A stretch of 64,000 bases of DNA, taken from the NCBI GenBank assembly GCA_016584495.1, contig WAID01000013.1, forward strand, positions 1,860,001-1,924,000, read 5' to 3'. The stretch comes from Celoporthe dispersa. Taxonomy: Eukaryota > Ascomycota > Sordariomycetes > Diaporthales > Cryphonectriaceae. Position numbers and translations under genes: made by a program. Position 1 is the first letter of the stretch. Every line of letters starts with the position of its first letter. The notes under the pieces were generated by a model. The model saw only the letters and a program-made list of their open reading frames with translations. It had not been told where the DNA came from and did no database searches. Shown in pieces: positions 47,224 through 59,041 of this stretch.

Positions 47224-47916
47224 TCACGGCACGTCAACCTCGCCCACGCTGTTACCCTGTCCCATCTTGTCTTCCGCCTCCCGCCTCCTCTTCTCCCAGA
47301 ACCCCCTCCCATAACTCACCAGGATCTCCTGCCCCTTCCCAATCCCGTCTCCCTTCCCCTTCGCCTTCTTGCTCGCCGGCAACACAAAGACCCCGACGCC
47401 CCTCTCTCCTCGCCGGGAATCCCACACCTCACAAAACTCCGCGTTCGGCCTTGCAGCCCCAGGCACCCCACGATAGTCATTAGCAAACCGCGCCTCGTTC
47501 CCCATCCTCGCCGCGTCGACAGCGACGCCCCCGTCTCCGTCGTCATCTCCACTGCGGCGATCGGTCAGCCAGAGGTCGTAGTCCGACGTCGTGTGCGCCG
47601 GGTCATCGGAAGGATGGACCTCGCCCAGATATGGCAGGATAAGGCAGCCTGGGCTTAGGGCGCGGGTGGCGAAGAGGCCGGCCTGGTTGAAGGCTGGGTG
47701 GTGGGGGTCTGTGATGGGGTGGATCTTCACGTTGGGGGAGGGGCCTGGCTTGTGGCTGGGAGGAAGCTCGCGGAGGTCTGGGCTGCTGGCGATGGCGGGC
47801 CTGGTGCGCAGGGACTGGAGCTGGGCTTTGGTGAGGGAGCGGGCGTAGGAGGGGAAGGTCAGGTAGGGCAGGCCCGCGGGCCAGTTCTTGGGGGCGGGTT
47901 GCTTCTGGGGGCCCAT
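47224..47916 (-). CDS. Small SET-domain protein
   Basis: Predicted 230-residue protein starting MGPQKQPAPKNWPAGLPYL at 47916; the frame is open further upstream, but that part reads like untranslated sequence. SET-like features in order: GLFATRALSPGCLILPYLGE, DYDLWLTDRR, the ARFANDYRGVPGAARPNAEF block (equivalent to NHxxxPN), and KGQEILVSYGRGFWEKR (equivalent to the ExxxDYG block). It belongs to the group of short fungal SET proteins with no PHD or post-SET cysteines; whether it methylates histones or other proteins is unknown. It converges on the cyclodeaminase-family gene, with about 285 bp between the stops. Confidence 0.85.
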   Translation of the reverse strand: MGPQKQPAPKNWPAGLPYLTFPSYARSLTKAQLQSLRTRPAIASSPDLRELPPSHKPGPSPNVKIHPITDPHHPAFNQAGLFATRALSPGCLILPYLGEVHPSDDPAHTTSDYDLWLTDRRSGDDDGDGGVAVDAARMGNEARFANDYRGVPGAARPNAEFCEVWDSRRGERGVGVFVLPASKKAKGKGDGIGKGQEILVSYGRGFWEKRRREAEDKMGQGNSVGEVDVP

Positions 47917-48760
47917 TTTTCGGGCTGCTCTGGTTGAGGTACGCTCTCGGGGCTTGCGAGGCTGCGATTGTCCAAGTAATTCGGTAGCATTCTGTCGGCT
48001 GGAGCTGGGCTCGGCACCGCAGGACAGGCCTGGTGAGGTTTGTCGGGCGTGGAAGTTTGCCAGACGCTGCGGGAGGCGCTCCCCCGTGCTCTGCGGCTCC
48101 GCACAGGCGGGGAGGGGGGAATAGCTGCGAGCGAGTGTTGGAGAAGGAGCAGCAGAGGTAAATAAATACCAAAAGACGCTCAGATTAATCACGAGCAATT
48201 CCTGCGAGAACAATATCGCGAGGAGAAACTCGGGTTCGCACGGATCAATCCAGCAACTAATATTGGCATCAGGTGAGTCTTGCGTGCGGCACATGGTGAG
48301 CCTCTCCGGGCATCATCTTCTCCCTTCAAGACGAGACTACCTGGGCAGGTTTCTAGAAGCTGTGGCACCGAGATGAACTGTTGATTACAAGACGGTGCAG
48401 ATGATGAAAAGAAAAGAAGAAGAAAAAAGGTTTCTTGGGCCAAGTATACAAGATTTGAACCAGGCACACCTCTAGTAAAGCCTTGAACCACGTGCTAACG
48501 ATACCCTTAGAATGCTCGTTTTGTTAAACTGCCAGCACAACAGAATAGATACGATACCCATCCTGACCCGTCTCGGTATAAACCAAACCAATCTAAGCCC
48601 AGCCCGGTACATCGCTGAGAATTATGACGAGCACAGGAGACAAAAGCCCTGTGATGCCGCCAGTCCCCAGACAAGCCTGCAGCCACCCAGAACCGTCCAT
48701 ACTACCTATTCAGGAGCCAGGCCCTCGAGCACACTTCGACCACGCTTCAAAAGGCCTGTC
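47917..48760. other. Intergenic region upstream of the SET gene
   Basis: No convincing gene. It contains the SET-gene promoter. A stretch at 48440-48500 has a B-box-like GGTTCAAATC on the minus strand, but I could not fold it as a tRNA. Confidence 0.5.
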
Positions 48761-49354
48761 CTATCGGAATATCAGTCGGACCCCCCTCCTCACATGCCCG
48801 CGATAGTCAAAACCATGCCAGTCATCCCTCAGCGCGTCCTGATATCCCGCCGTCCACTGTTGCCTGTACCCCGTTGCCCACTGCTGGTGATAACTCTGCG
48901 CCCACTCGTCGTCCTCGCGTGTCTGCAGCCAACCTCTAGCACTCCCACTTTTCGGCTGGCCGGTGTAGACCTGGTCTTGTCCCATGACCGGCAGCCTGAA
49001 AGTGTCCCTCGACTGGACAGTCTGCAACCGCCGCGGCTGCGTCGGGCTCACGGGACCCAGGAACGGGTGGGCTGCGGCGAAGCTGCGAGCCGGAAGCTGC
49101 GGGAGAGGGCGCTCTGGGCTCGACCCGGGATCCCTCCCTGAGCTGGTGCTGGCCCGCCTGAACTGTGCGCTGGTTGGAGATGACCGTGTGGTCGATTTGT
49201 CGTGGACGTGCGGGCGGCCTCTTCGCCTGCTGACAACCCAGGAGACGGATCTCTCCCATGCACCCGCGAAGAGATCAGACAATGCCGGTATACAGTTGTA
49301 TATGACACTCATATCGGTCCAACCAGTATATTCATCAATAGGTTTCTGTTGCAT
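48761..49354 (-). CDS. Hypothetical protein, doubtful
   Basis: A minus-strand frame of about 198 residues from an ATG at 49354 (or 170-185 from the ATG at 49312). I do not recognise it. The composition is protein-like rather than random: SDLFAGAWERSVSWVVSRRR, PERPLPQLPARSFAAAHPFL and a Trp/Tyr/Gln-rich tail (WAQSYHQQWATGYRQQW, then DDWHGFDYRGHVRRG). There is no signal peptide or known motif. A competing plus-strand frame (48512-49141) looks like its shadow. It could be the last exon of a larger gene or a chance frame. Confidence 0.35.
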   Translation of the reverse strand: MQQKPIDEYTGWTDMSVIYNCIPALSDLFAGAWERSVSWVVSRRRGRPHVHDKSTTRSSPTSAQFRRASTSSGRDPGSSPERPLPQLPARSFAAAHPFLGPVSPTQPRRLQTVQSRDTFRLPVMGQDQVYTGQPKSGSARGWLQTREDDEWAQSYHQQWATGYRQQWTAGYQDALRDDWHGFDYRGHVRRGVRLIFR

Positions 49355-52300
49355 TTTCTGTCGCGATCCGGAATTCTTTCTTTGGTTTTGTCCCTCTTTC
49401 AAGCACGGCGGATACCGGGACTCTCAATGCGGTGCTGACAAGACTTCACCCTGGAGGCTATCATGTGATGCTGTGAAGAGCGTCGACATTGCGTGCAGCC
49501 TCTTCCAACACGTCAGGAGGACCGGAGAGCTGGGGATCTGCTGATGATGCTGTGGCGAGAGAGAGACGGGGCTACCAAAGCGGGAGAGCCGGAGCCCGAG
49601 AGGATCAAAAGCAGAACAAGAGGGAGGGAGAGAGGCGGGACATGGGTTGCAGAATGTTACCGTAATTAATACATCGTGTGTGTGGCTGGACTGCGCCTGT
49701 GGTGTGCCTACTCTGGGAATAGCACGTTGGGGGCTGAACAGCGGTTGTGGAACGGCCTCTCTCACACACCCACTCCTGAGGCGGATCAGGCTGGCCTCCA
49801 AAGCTAGGTACATGGCGCCTGCAGATGCATCCTTCGAGATTCGTCGACGAAAGAGACATTTTCACGATTTTTTTTCTTCTTGGGGGCTGGCGTATATAGC
49901 GTGTAACTACTTACCACCCGCCCACCCTCGACGTCCCGGCTCAGCTAGTTGGGCTCTCTGCAGGTGAGCGTGAAACACCGCTGAACAACCTCTAGGCCGT
50001 GAGGGTGGAGTTCGGAAGTCCTCCACCCGCTTTGTCAGAACTGATGATCATTAGATGGGAGAGGATTCCAGGGTGGCCACAGAGGGGGAGACAGCACATG
50101 CAGCAAGTAAATATGCTACATCATACCTGGTGATCCCACCTCTTGGTCTCTGACAGCACTGCATGCTGCTGACAGGCGAAGAGCAGCCGCACCATCGCTT
50201 CGGTTTCAGTGGCTGTATCCAAACAAGATCATCGACCTGCCGCTTCACATTACAATCTGCCGTATTGAGATCTCTAGATAATCCACTTGCAAGAGATTTT
50301 CAAGCAGCCCTTCACAGCCATTACAACTTCACTCTGTTTCTGGGCATGTGAAACGCAGCTAATAGATAATTAACCGAACTATTTGTTAGAGCTTCCTCGT
50401 TTTAGGCAATAAACGTGTTTAGTAATAAGACCTATGAGCACATGACGCATTGCCTGCTCCTCCATCTAACACTTTTCCATGCCTAGTAAGCCTTCGAACA
50501 ACTTCAATCTCTATCGGATTAAACATTCTAGACTTTCAGCTCTGTTTGTGAGAACTCTCAATACCTCTCAGCTGCTTTCCATAGGTACTTCTCATAATTC
50601 TAATCCAAATCCTGTCCGACAATATATTTTCTTGAGTACTCTTTCCTGGTCACTTTCAACTTGAGATTGATAGTAGCTAGTAGTAAAGTATGCGGGATGG
50701 CAAAAGTCTCAGCTAAAGCGCTGACCTCTTCGAGCCGAGAAAAGCTGTTGAGTGGATCGAATCCGCAGATCATAACAGGAAACTCTACTTTCTCAATTGC
50801 AATAAAGTTGTTTTTCAGATAAATGGAAGGATTTTACTGCAATGAAAAGGCAGTCTTCCGAAGTATGTGAGTGCTATGGTATTCGATGGCCAGACAAAAT
50901 AGTATAATAAGAGCAGGATAGTATTGCTCGAAGCATCCCTACGAAAACGACAGGTTCACCATCACAGATGTACGCATCATCATAAGCTCTACTGACTCTA
51001 CCAGTTATCCTCTTTCTCGGATGTCTACTCTCCTTTATGCTCTGTGGCAATCTTCATCCGACACAACATTGAACAGTTTGCTGAATTAACATGAGGTCCA
51101 GTTTCACACATTGGAAACACGCTAGTTTCAAGAACAAGTCAGAGTTGAAGCAGTGATAAAATCTTACCTATGGATTAGCTGAAATGATTGAACCAATACT
51201 TCCCTATCACAACTGACCTCAACATCTCCTGCGGGCAGCCAGCTCGAGGCTCATCCGGTACAGCACGTCCACCAGCTCATCATGCATAATTCCCGCTCCA
51301 TTGATGAGGATCTTGAGAGTCATTGGTATGGGCTGGATCAGCCCTCAATGTTCTCTCAACTGTCGGGGGTGCCTGGAAATTCCTTTCAGTCTGTTTACGA
51401 TGCTGGGGTGTCTTATCCTGCCAGGAAGATCTCGACTGCTGTTAGTGCACAAGCAGGCAAGAGGCTGAGGGAAGCTTCGTGTAAGTATCACTCTACAGAG
51501 TGCAGGCCCATCAAAGCCGAGCTGCCATCATCCTGGGCATTGTTGCAAAAAGTAACTCAGTGCTCATGCGCTCCCTACCTTCTGGATTTACACACATCAC
51601 TGGAGAAATGCTACAGGTACGCACCTTCTTCAGTTTGTTCCCATTTAGGGATCTGCAGTATGCTTATTGAGACAAAATAGTGCCTAACCTTCGCAACAGG
51701 TGCTTTTCTGTTGTGTTCAATCTTGACTAAACTAGCTGATGCTATTACTTATAGTCTGTCTGCAGTAAGAATATATAGGAACTCCTAAAGAGCACCTACT
51801 ATCAGATATAATTTATCAGAAGGCTTGCCATCTATAGTCTGCTGCGGAAAAGGAAAGGGGTAGCAAACTTCTTAGCCTGAATCTAAGCATCACAAGCATG
51901 AACATAAATATACTCAGTCTACAATAGCACTAGCATAAGACAGGGAGTATTAGGAAAATATTGGAAATTGAATTCTGAACAGGCATATTAAACCTTCATA
52001 TGCTCGATTTACAATCCAATTTTGGCCCATTTTCCATGAGCATCCATTTACTGTCAGTATTGTAATTATCCCTTAGTGAACTTTCAACTGGGGACTATTC
52101 TTAACATTGCATGTGTAGAGTAGGTAAATAATTGTTTTGTAATTGGGCTTTCTTTGGGAACCGACTCTGTCAAATCTGCCTAAGAGTTTATGCTGAGAAA
52201 GCAAGAGGTCATCCTTTCTTACTAGTCAAGACCCTGTAAATCAATCTATAGCTTATATATTTTTGTCTTATTGAATAATACCTTTCACCAGCTGCGGTCT

Positions 52301-52837
52301 CCAGAAATGCTAGAGTGAAGATACTCATGCTAAGCTCTGAGCCCTGAGTCCCCCTGTCATTGTCTCAGAGCCTCAGCTGCTATCTGTCTCCCGTCATCTG
52401 CATCGGTTCATTCATCCTTCCCTATCCAGCTTCTGCTTATGCCTTTGAAGAGGTCTGCGGTGTGAGTGACAAGTCTGTCCCCAGGGAGGAGGAACCGGAA
52501 GGTGGGGAGGGGAGGGTTTAGGGTGTCGTTGGTGAACTGGGGCCCGTCTGGCGCGAGGTCAAGCCCTGCATTTGATTCCAGATCTGCTTTTACTTGAGAA
52601 ACTATCCAGAAATGTGTGAATAGTGACGCCTGGTGGGGCAAATCGATTCACAGTCACGCAAAAGCTGTGAATCACTGGGCGATAAAAAATAGCCCAGTTG
52701 CCCCGCTGTTCAACCCGGATTCCTTCCTCTGCTACAAAATAACAAGATCGTCTACCTCTTTCCACTGACACTCCCCCACAAACCAACTGGAAAGACCTCC
52801 TGCTACAGATACCATTCTGAAAAAGACGTGATCCAAG
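49355..52837. other. AT-rich, gene-poor region, 3.5 kb
   Basis: From about 50.2 to 52.4 kb base composition is visibly more AT-rich than the rest of the window and frames are short. The only longer frame is 51282-51680 on the plus strand (132 codons, MHNSRSIDEDLESHWYGLDQ start), with no recognisable motif. I saw no terminal repeats, transposase or reverse transcriptase motifs. An old, decayed insertion or a mutated (RIP-affected) relic is possible, but CpA dinucleotides remain common, which argues against heavy RIP. Confidence 0.55.
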
Positions 52838-52904
52838 ATGTCGAGCACCCCCAACCCCAAGCACCTTCATCATCCTGAGAAGATGAACCTGCCTGGTACG
52901 TTCA

Positions 52905-54241
52905 ATGGCCATACCAATAACGTTTCTCCCCCGTCAGGCCAGACATCAAGCTCAACCAGTCGACCAACAAGCTGACCACCAAGCTGCAGATCAACAGAAG
53001 GGTCCTGGTGACATCGACCTTGCCGGTCCTCTTCTCAAGATGTACATAACTATCCCTGCTCCAGACATCAACATGGATATGGCCGACCGCATCGAGGAGG
53101 AGGGCGGTAGCCATACCAAGTACTTCAAGCTCCCCAGCATCGGTGCTGGCTTTGATGCTGTCAACAACACCGCTCATGGCAACTCGGGCACCTCTCCTGG
53201 ATCTTTCCAGGCTACGTTTCGCCAGCATTCCGCTACCGACATCCCTGCAGCTGATGCCCAAGTCCACTCCCTCAACGAGCACGGCTCTCCTGCCATCCTC
53301 ACCGAGGATCCTACCGACTTCCCCTTGACCTCCAATGTCAGGGACTCCGAGTGCAACGCTGGCCTGTTCAGCAATGTCCCCTCCGAGATCCGCATTCAGA
53401 TCTACGGCTACCTCTTCGTGAGCCCCCATGTCACCCTCGAGGTGGAGGACTTCCACTCCCGCGGACGTGACAAGACCAGAAAGCCCGAGATTCTCAGCAC
53501 CGTGCACTACGACGACGCCTACAACCTGCTGGCCACCTGCCGCGCCATGCACAACGACGCCCTGCCCTGGTACTGGAAGGCCGTCATCCTGACCTGCCGA
53601 GGCAAGAGCGGCATCTGCTACCTGGACGAGTTTGTGGATGCGATCCCTCCCGTCATCCTGGAAAATGTCAAGCACCTACGCAACGTCAACCTTCCTCACA
53701 TCAAGTCCCGGCGCCTCAGGGGGCCACCCGGAGCGCACCCCGCACGCTCTCCTGCAGCGCTTCAAGAGGGGCATCGACACCTGTGAGATTGTCATCCCCC
53801 ACTCGGACGGAAAGGGCAAGTTCGGCAGTCACACCCAGTACACGGTCAACGGCATGCGACAGACGGGCGTCTTCTTCACGCGCGCCCTCCAGAAGCCCCG
53901 TAGCTGGCTCAACGGTGCCTACGGCCTTCCCAAGGACTGCCGAACCCACTTCCTCTCCCAGGCTATGAATGCCTGGCGCAACCCTGACCGTGTCGTCTTC
54001 GTCCAGCGAGCGGTATGTTATGTGCAACCCCCCTCCGCGCTCCTCTCCCTGCGACGGCTTGCTAATGTGGCCTCGTCCATTGAAAAAACAGGTCACCTTC
54101 CTCAGCTACACCCGTGGCACCTTTGTGACGCAGCCCTACCGAGGCTTTCCAGGCGAGATCATCGACTTCGAGAAGGGCTTCCAGAATGCCATGACCATCC
54201 ACCCGGAGGTCCGTGATACCGAGAAGGAGGAGGAGGATTGA
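52905..54241 (+). CDS. F-box/2EXR-like hypothetical protein, frame broken once
   Basis: About 418 residues if started at the ATG at 52905. A possible upstream exon (52838-52895, MSSTPNPKHLHHPEKMNLP then GTACGT) exists, but its phase does not join cleanly to this frame, so the 5' end is uncertain. The middle carries an F-box-like start, GLFSNVPSEIRIQIYGYLF, followed by LSTVHYDDAYNLLATCRAMH and WYWKAVILTC. This arrangement is typical of the large, poorly understood 2EXR/F-box-like families of filamentous fungi. The G run at 53719-53723 has one extra G; removing it joins NLPHIKS...LRG to HPERTPHALLQRFKRG. The last intron is 54013-54091, and exon 3 (54092-54241) encodes VTFLSYTRGTFVTQPYRG and an acidic end. 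No enzymatic function is assigned. Confidence 0.7.
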
Positions 54242-55885
54242 GTACGCTGCTGCTGCGGGGCAGCTGATGGCATCTGCTCCGTCCCGAGCTTGTCATGACA
54301 CAGATGGGTGGAGTGACACTCGACAGTCGGGGGAGCATTTGCTGCGGTGCCCAACGGTCCTATGAGGATGTGGGAAGGGGGGATCCTGTTGTAGGACTAG
54401 GTTCTGGCAGCATGAGAAAGACTTGTGACTTGCATGCACTTGTGCTGCCCAGGACGGGCTATTCAGGACAGTACACGGGATGGGATAGTCTTGCCTCCTC
54501 ACCCTCTTCCTCTATTTCCCTTTTTGTTTTCCTGAGAAACGAGTGCGCAATACAGATTGATTTTCTATAACTTATCTTCAGATCCTATAACCGGAGTTTG
54601 TGAAAATACTTGTTGGTGGGCATACATGCCTCTCACCGGTTTGGGCCTTGGATGTGCTTGCGCTGTGGGACTGACCTTCTTCCTACTTAGTGCCATCATC
54701 CACTGCCACACAAGAAGTTGGCCGCCCGAGAGAGGGATCTGGGTAGACAGGCGGTCTTGGAGATAGCAATAGCTCTTGCGAGGCTGACAAACCCAGGGGG
54801 GAGAGCCGACACAACAGCATTACTAATTGCTCAGGCCGGCGTACGGGTTTACAGTAACAACTTTGGGGCCTTCTGGGAGATAATCCGACTGGAGAATGGT
54901 GTCTCAGCAGGAAAAAAAGGCGAAGAGGCGAAGAAGCCGAGCTGTCATGTCCAGGCGAACAGGCTATGAGCAGGAGGACTGTGTCTGGTTGGTGATCAAA
55001 GTCGCCCACAAGGAAGCATCATCACCAGCAGCGGAAGATATAAGCCCCGGACCTCCCGTTGGACTTGAAGAGAAACCTCCGCCCGGGGTGGGTCAGGCTT
55101 CGGGCCTTTTCGCGGTTTCGCTCACGCTTGCCGTCCTCACTAATCCCAACAGCACATCGTTGTTTAGGCAGGTACATACTACTATGGTACTTACTATGGT
55201 GGCTGCCCGGCCTCTCTTTGGCCCTGTCGTTGCAAGCACGCACAAGTTGACTGCAAAACATTTGTACTGGATGGCATCCTGCAGGTTGCTGACCAAGCCA
55301 GATTTGATCCACCAATGCCCTGAGAACTCGCTCTTCCTCGCACCGGGCCACTGCGTGGGGCGACAGCGGGACACACACCTGCAAAAGTGACCCTCGCCCC
55401 CGTTTGTGATAATTATTCCCGTGGGTCCTCCTCTGTAGAGGATCCGCAGGGCTGGGCCTTATCGAAGAAAGGAGAGATTAAAAAAAAAAAAAAGAATATA
55501 TGTCAACAGGCTCCTAGCGTCATCTTCCTGAGGGAATAAAGAAAAGAAACAAAAAAAGTTGACAGTGCCTGTCACTCCTCGAGCAATTCACTGTAGGTGG
55601 TGCAGGCTCACATTGCGTGCCTGTGCCGCACCTAATTGTTGCTCTCAAGGATCACACACTCTCACCGAGACATCGTCATTCGTGACTGTTCCTCCAGCCC
55701 CCCAGAAACATCATACCAGCAATAGGAGGAGTGGTCGTCATTATACAGGCTTAGCGACAACAACCCGGATTGGAAGGCTCAGACACCAGCAACAACTCGG
55801 ATCACCGACCAGGAGACTCTAGATTCTGTTTGGTCTCACCGTCCTTTTTTCCCCTCTCTCTCGATCAGCTGGGGGGGTCTACGGA
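54242..55885. other. Intergenic region between the F-box-like gene and the MFS gene
   Basis: 1.6 kb with no convincing gene. It contains copies of the dispersed motif with core TATGGTACT at 55181-55200 and an A run at 55480-55493. CT-rich sequence just before 55886 fits a promoter or leader. Confidence 0.6.
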
Positions 55886-58800
55886 ATGTCAGACGAGAAG
55901 GAGGACCCTCGGGTAGACGCTGAGGGTGAAAGCCTTGGCCGGCCCAACACGTCCTCGGCTGCCCATGAGAAGGCAACCGCCGACAGCAGCTCAACAGAAG
56001 GAATAGGGCTCACAATGGAGAGCGAGGGAACCGACCACCACCACCAGCAGGAGGAAGAAGAAGAGGAGGAGGAGGAGGGGCAGGAGGCCCAGTACGAATC
56101 CATCAGGGTCGCGACGGCAGCCTCCAACCCGGCAGACTCGATCGCACGCACCCGCTCCAACAGGTCCACGAGGTCCATGCGGTCTCTGTCGCAGATGCGC
56201 TCTCAGAACGGCTACGGGTGCGACGATGTCGACGAGGCGGAGGAGGACGAGGAGGACGACGAAGACGACGAGGTGGAGGGCGCATCCTCCTCCTCCTCGG
56301 ACCCAGAGGCTCAGCGGCAGAAGCAGAAGAAGGAGAGGGACGAGTTTGAGGTCACCTTCGAGGGCGGTGCCGCCGACCCGTGGAACCCGCGCAGCATAGG
56401 CACGCCGCGCAAGTGGATGATCGTGACGCTCGCGTCCGCAGGGAGCTTCTGCGTGACCTGTGCCTCGTCCATCTACACCTCGACGTACACCCAGATGGAT
56501 GCCGAGTTCGGCTGCAGCCACATCGTGGCCACGCTGGGCCTGTCGACCTTCGTGCTGGGCATCGCCCTGGGACCCATGTGGAGCCCCCTCTCCGAGTTCT
56601 ACGGGCGGCGGCCCATCTACCTGGCCGCCTTTGCCGCCTTCACCGTCTGGATCATCCCGTGCGCCGTGTCCAGGAACATCGAGACGGTCATCATCGCGCG
56701 CTTCTTCCAGGGCCTGTCGGGGAGTGCCTTCCTCAGCGTGAGCGGCGGCACCGTGAGCGACCTGTTCGCGCCGGACAAGATGCATCATCCCCTGACGCTG
56801 TTCACCGCCGCGCCGTTCCTGGGTCCTTGTGTCGGGCCCCTGATGGGTGGTTTCATCAACTCGAACGTGAACTGGCGGTGGACGCACTATGTCATGATCA
56901 TCTGGGCGTTTTGCATGTTCCTAGCCATCTTCTTTCTCGTGCCTGAGACATACCGTAAGTGCCCTCTCTTCGTCTTTTCTTTCTTTTCTGAGGGAGGAAG
57001 CCTCCGGCCTCGTGAGGAGCTGTGTCTGTGGGGCAGCCTTTACTAATTGCGACCATTACCCCCCCATTCACAGACCCGGTCATCCTGCGAAAGAAGGCCG
57101 TGCACATCCGCAAAGAAACCGGCGATGACCGCTGGAAGGCTCCCATCGAGACGTCCAGCAAGTCCATGATCCGTACCGTGGGCCGCTCCCTCCTCCGGCC
57201 CTTCCAGATCCTCTTCTTCGAGCCCATGGCCCTGATCCTCGACCTCTACTCGGCCATCCTCCTCGGCATCCTGTACCTGTTCTTCGGCGCGTTCCCCCTG
57301 GTCTTCGAGGGCTCCTTTGGCTTCACCCTCTGGCAGACGGGCCTGTCCTTCCTGGGCATGCTGTTCGGCATGCTCGTCGCCTCGCTGACGAGCGGCCTGT
57401 GGATGAGGCTTCGCAGGAGGCTCGTCGAGAAGAACGGCGGCAAGATCGAGCCGGAGTTTAGGCTGCCGGCTGTCATTGTTGGCTCCGTGTTCGTGACAGT
57501 GGGACTATTTTGGTTCGCGTGGACGACATTTTCTTGGGTACACTGGATCCTGCCGATTATTGGGTCTGGTATATTCGGACTAGGGGTAAGTGCTGTGTTT
57601 CCCGCCCTTCTCTTGTCCTCTGCGGAACCTGCGCCATGGGTCGAGAGACAGAGCGAGAGACAGAGCGACTGGCAATGCTTGCATCTCACCTGGGCCGCCT
57701 CATCTCGCGGACCGGGCTGGTTCCTCACCCCTGCGCGGTCTCGAGAGCTTTCCTCTCCCCACTGCGATGCCTCCTCCCTCCCCTTCCAGTGCAACGCCGC
57801 CCGCCCCCGTCGCCTCACGTTCCCAGTGTCACGAAACAAGCAGTGCGACCTTGAAGTTCGTCCAGGGCGGACCCATCACGGCCGCATCGTTCCCCTCTGC
57901 ATACGACCTTGCCTCGTCGCCTGCCTCTGTCTCTCTCTCTCTCAAGATCTCGCATGTTGCATATGACACTACCCGGGACACTGCAGCTGACCGACCTTGT
58001 TTCTTCTTTCTTGTCTTACAGGTGATCCTGAGTTTCTCCGGCACGTTCACCTACCTAGTAAGTACCTCTTCTTGCCCACCTACCTCCTCCCTTCCCAACC
58101 CCCATCACCTGTTTCCAATCTACCCACTGCTGCGGTCCACACGTCTCCGTACAACACCGATCCGGCCTCACCAGAAAAACACCTCTCTCTCTGTGTGTGT
58201 GTGTGTCTGCACGCTCTCGTCCAGGCCCCACACATCATAACGCCGTGGAACAGTGACCAATCCAAAAGGCTCCGTCTCGGGGGGCGCAGCTAAAATTTAT
58301 TGGCCCGAGTACGAGTTTCTTTTCCGCTGACATGCCACACACAGGTCGAGACGTACCCTGTTTATGCCGCCAGTAGTCTGGCTGCTAATGCTTTCACGAG
58401 GTGTCTCTTTGCAGGTGAGTTTTATTAATACCTTTTTTTTGTTCTCTTCTTCGTTGTCTCTCGCTTTATTTTTATATTTTTATCTTCTCCCACCCCTCTC
58501 TCCTGCAGACTCACGTTACGGGCTTTTGTGGCACGGGGTTGACCGGCCCTATTCCCGCGGAAGCTGGGCACGGGTGGCGGCGGTAGGGTAGCCAACAGAC
58601 GGGCTCTCTTCTCACACAGTTTTCCCCCTTTCCTTCCCTCTTTCTTTTTCTTTTCTTTTCTTTCCCCCCCCTCCCCCCTTTCCCTCTTCCCCTAGAATGA
58701 AACAAATCTCGCTGACGACGATCTGTACCTCAATAGCGGCGTTCCCCTTGTTCGGCACCCAGATGTACGAGAAGCTGGGCGACCAGGTGAGTGCACCCAT

Positions 58801-59041
58801 CCCTCCAGCCACCAGCAGGGTAGCCGCGCGCGATTTCTGCTGACACAATGATGCGTTGTCAAATTAGTGGGCGACTTCCCTGCTGGCCTTCCTGACGGCG
58901 GCCATGTTGCCGTTCCCTGTGCTCTTCTTCAAGTTTGGCAGAGGATACGCGCCCATTCGCGGATGGCGACGGCCGAGTAATCTCATCTCAGGTGGTCTTC
59001 TTTTGAGACACGTTTGTCGGGTGGGATATATACATGAGTAA
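55886..59041 (+). CDS. DHA1-family MFS transporter (drug/polyamine type)
   Basis: Plasma-membrane H+ antiporter of the TPO1/FLU1 kind, with 12 predicted helices. Exons: 55886-56954, 57074-57585, 58022-58057, 58345-58414, 58737-58786 and 58868-59041; all junctions are GT-AG and phases agree, giving 636 residues with no break. A long acidic, Ser/Glu-rich cytosolic N-terminus (about 150 residues, including a nine-Glu run) precedes helix 1. Family marks: DPWNPRSIGTPRKW before helix 1, the loop SPLSEFYGRRPIYL, ARFFQGLSGSAFLSVSGGTV, PFLGPCVGPLMGGFI and AAFPLFGTQMYEKLGDQWA. The intergenic-looking stretch from 57586 to 58867 is mostly introns, with small exons of 36-70 nt that are easy to lose. The last exon after FFKFGRGYAPIRGW is unusual and may be mispredicted. 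Substrate is not inferable. Confidence 0.88.

Noticed and set aside
47917..48294. Upstream extension of the SET-protein frame
   Set aside because: The 126 extra codons lack conserved character, and the internal ATG at 47916 gives a compact family-like start.
48440..48500. Possible minus-strand tRNA (GGTTCAAATC B-box-like sequence)
   Set aside because: The acceptor and T stems do not pair and there is no anticodon arm at the right spacing.
48512..49141. 209-codon plus-strand frame
   Set aside because: It is the antisense shadow of the more protein-like minus-strand frame at 48761-49354.
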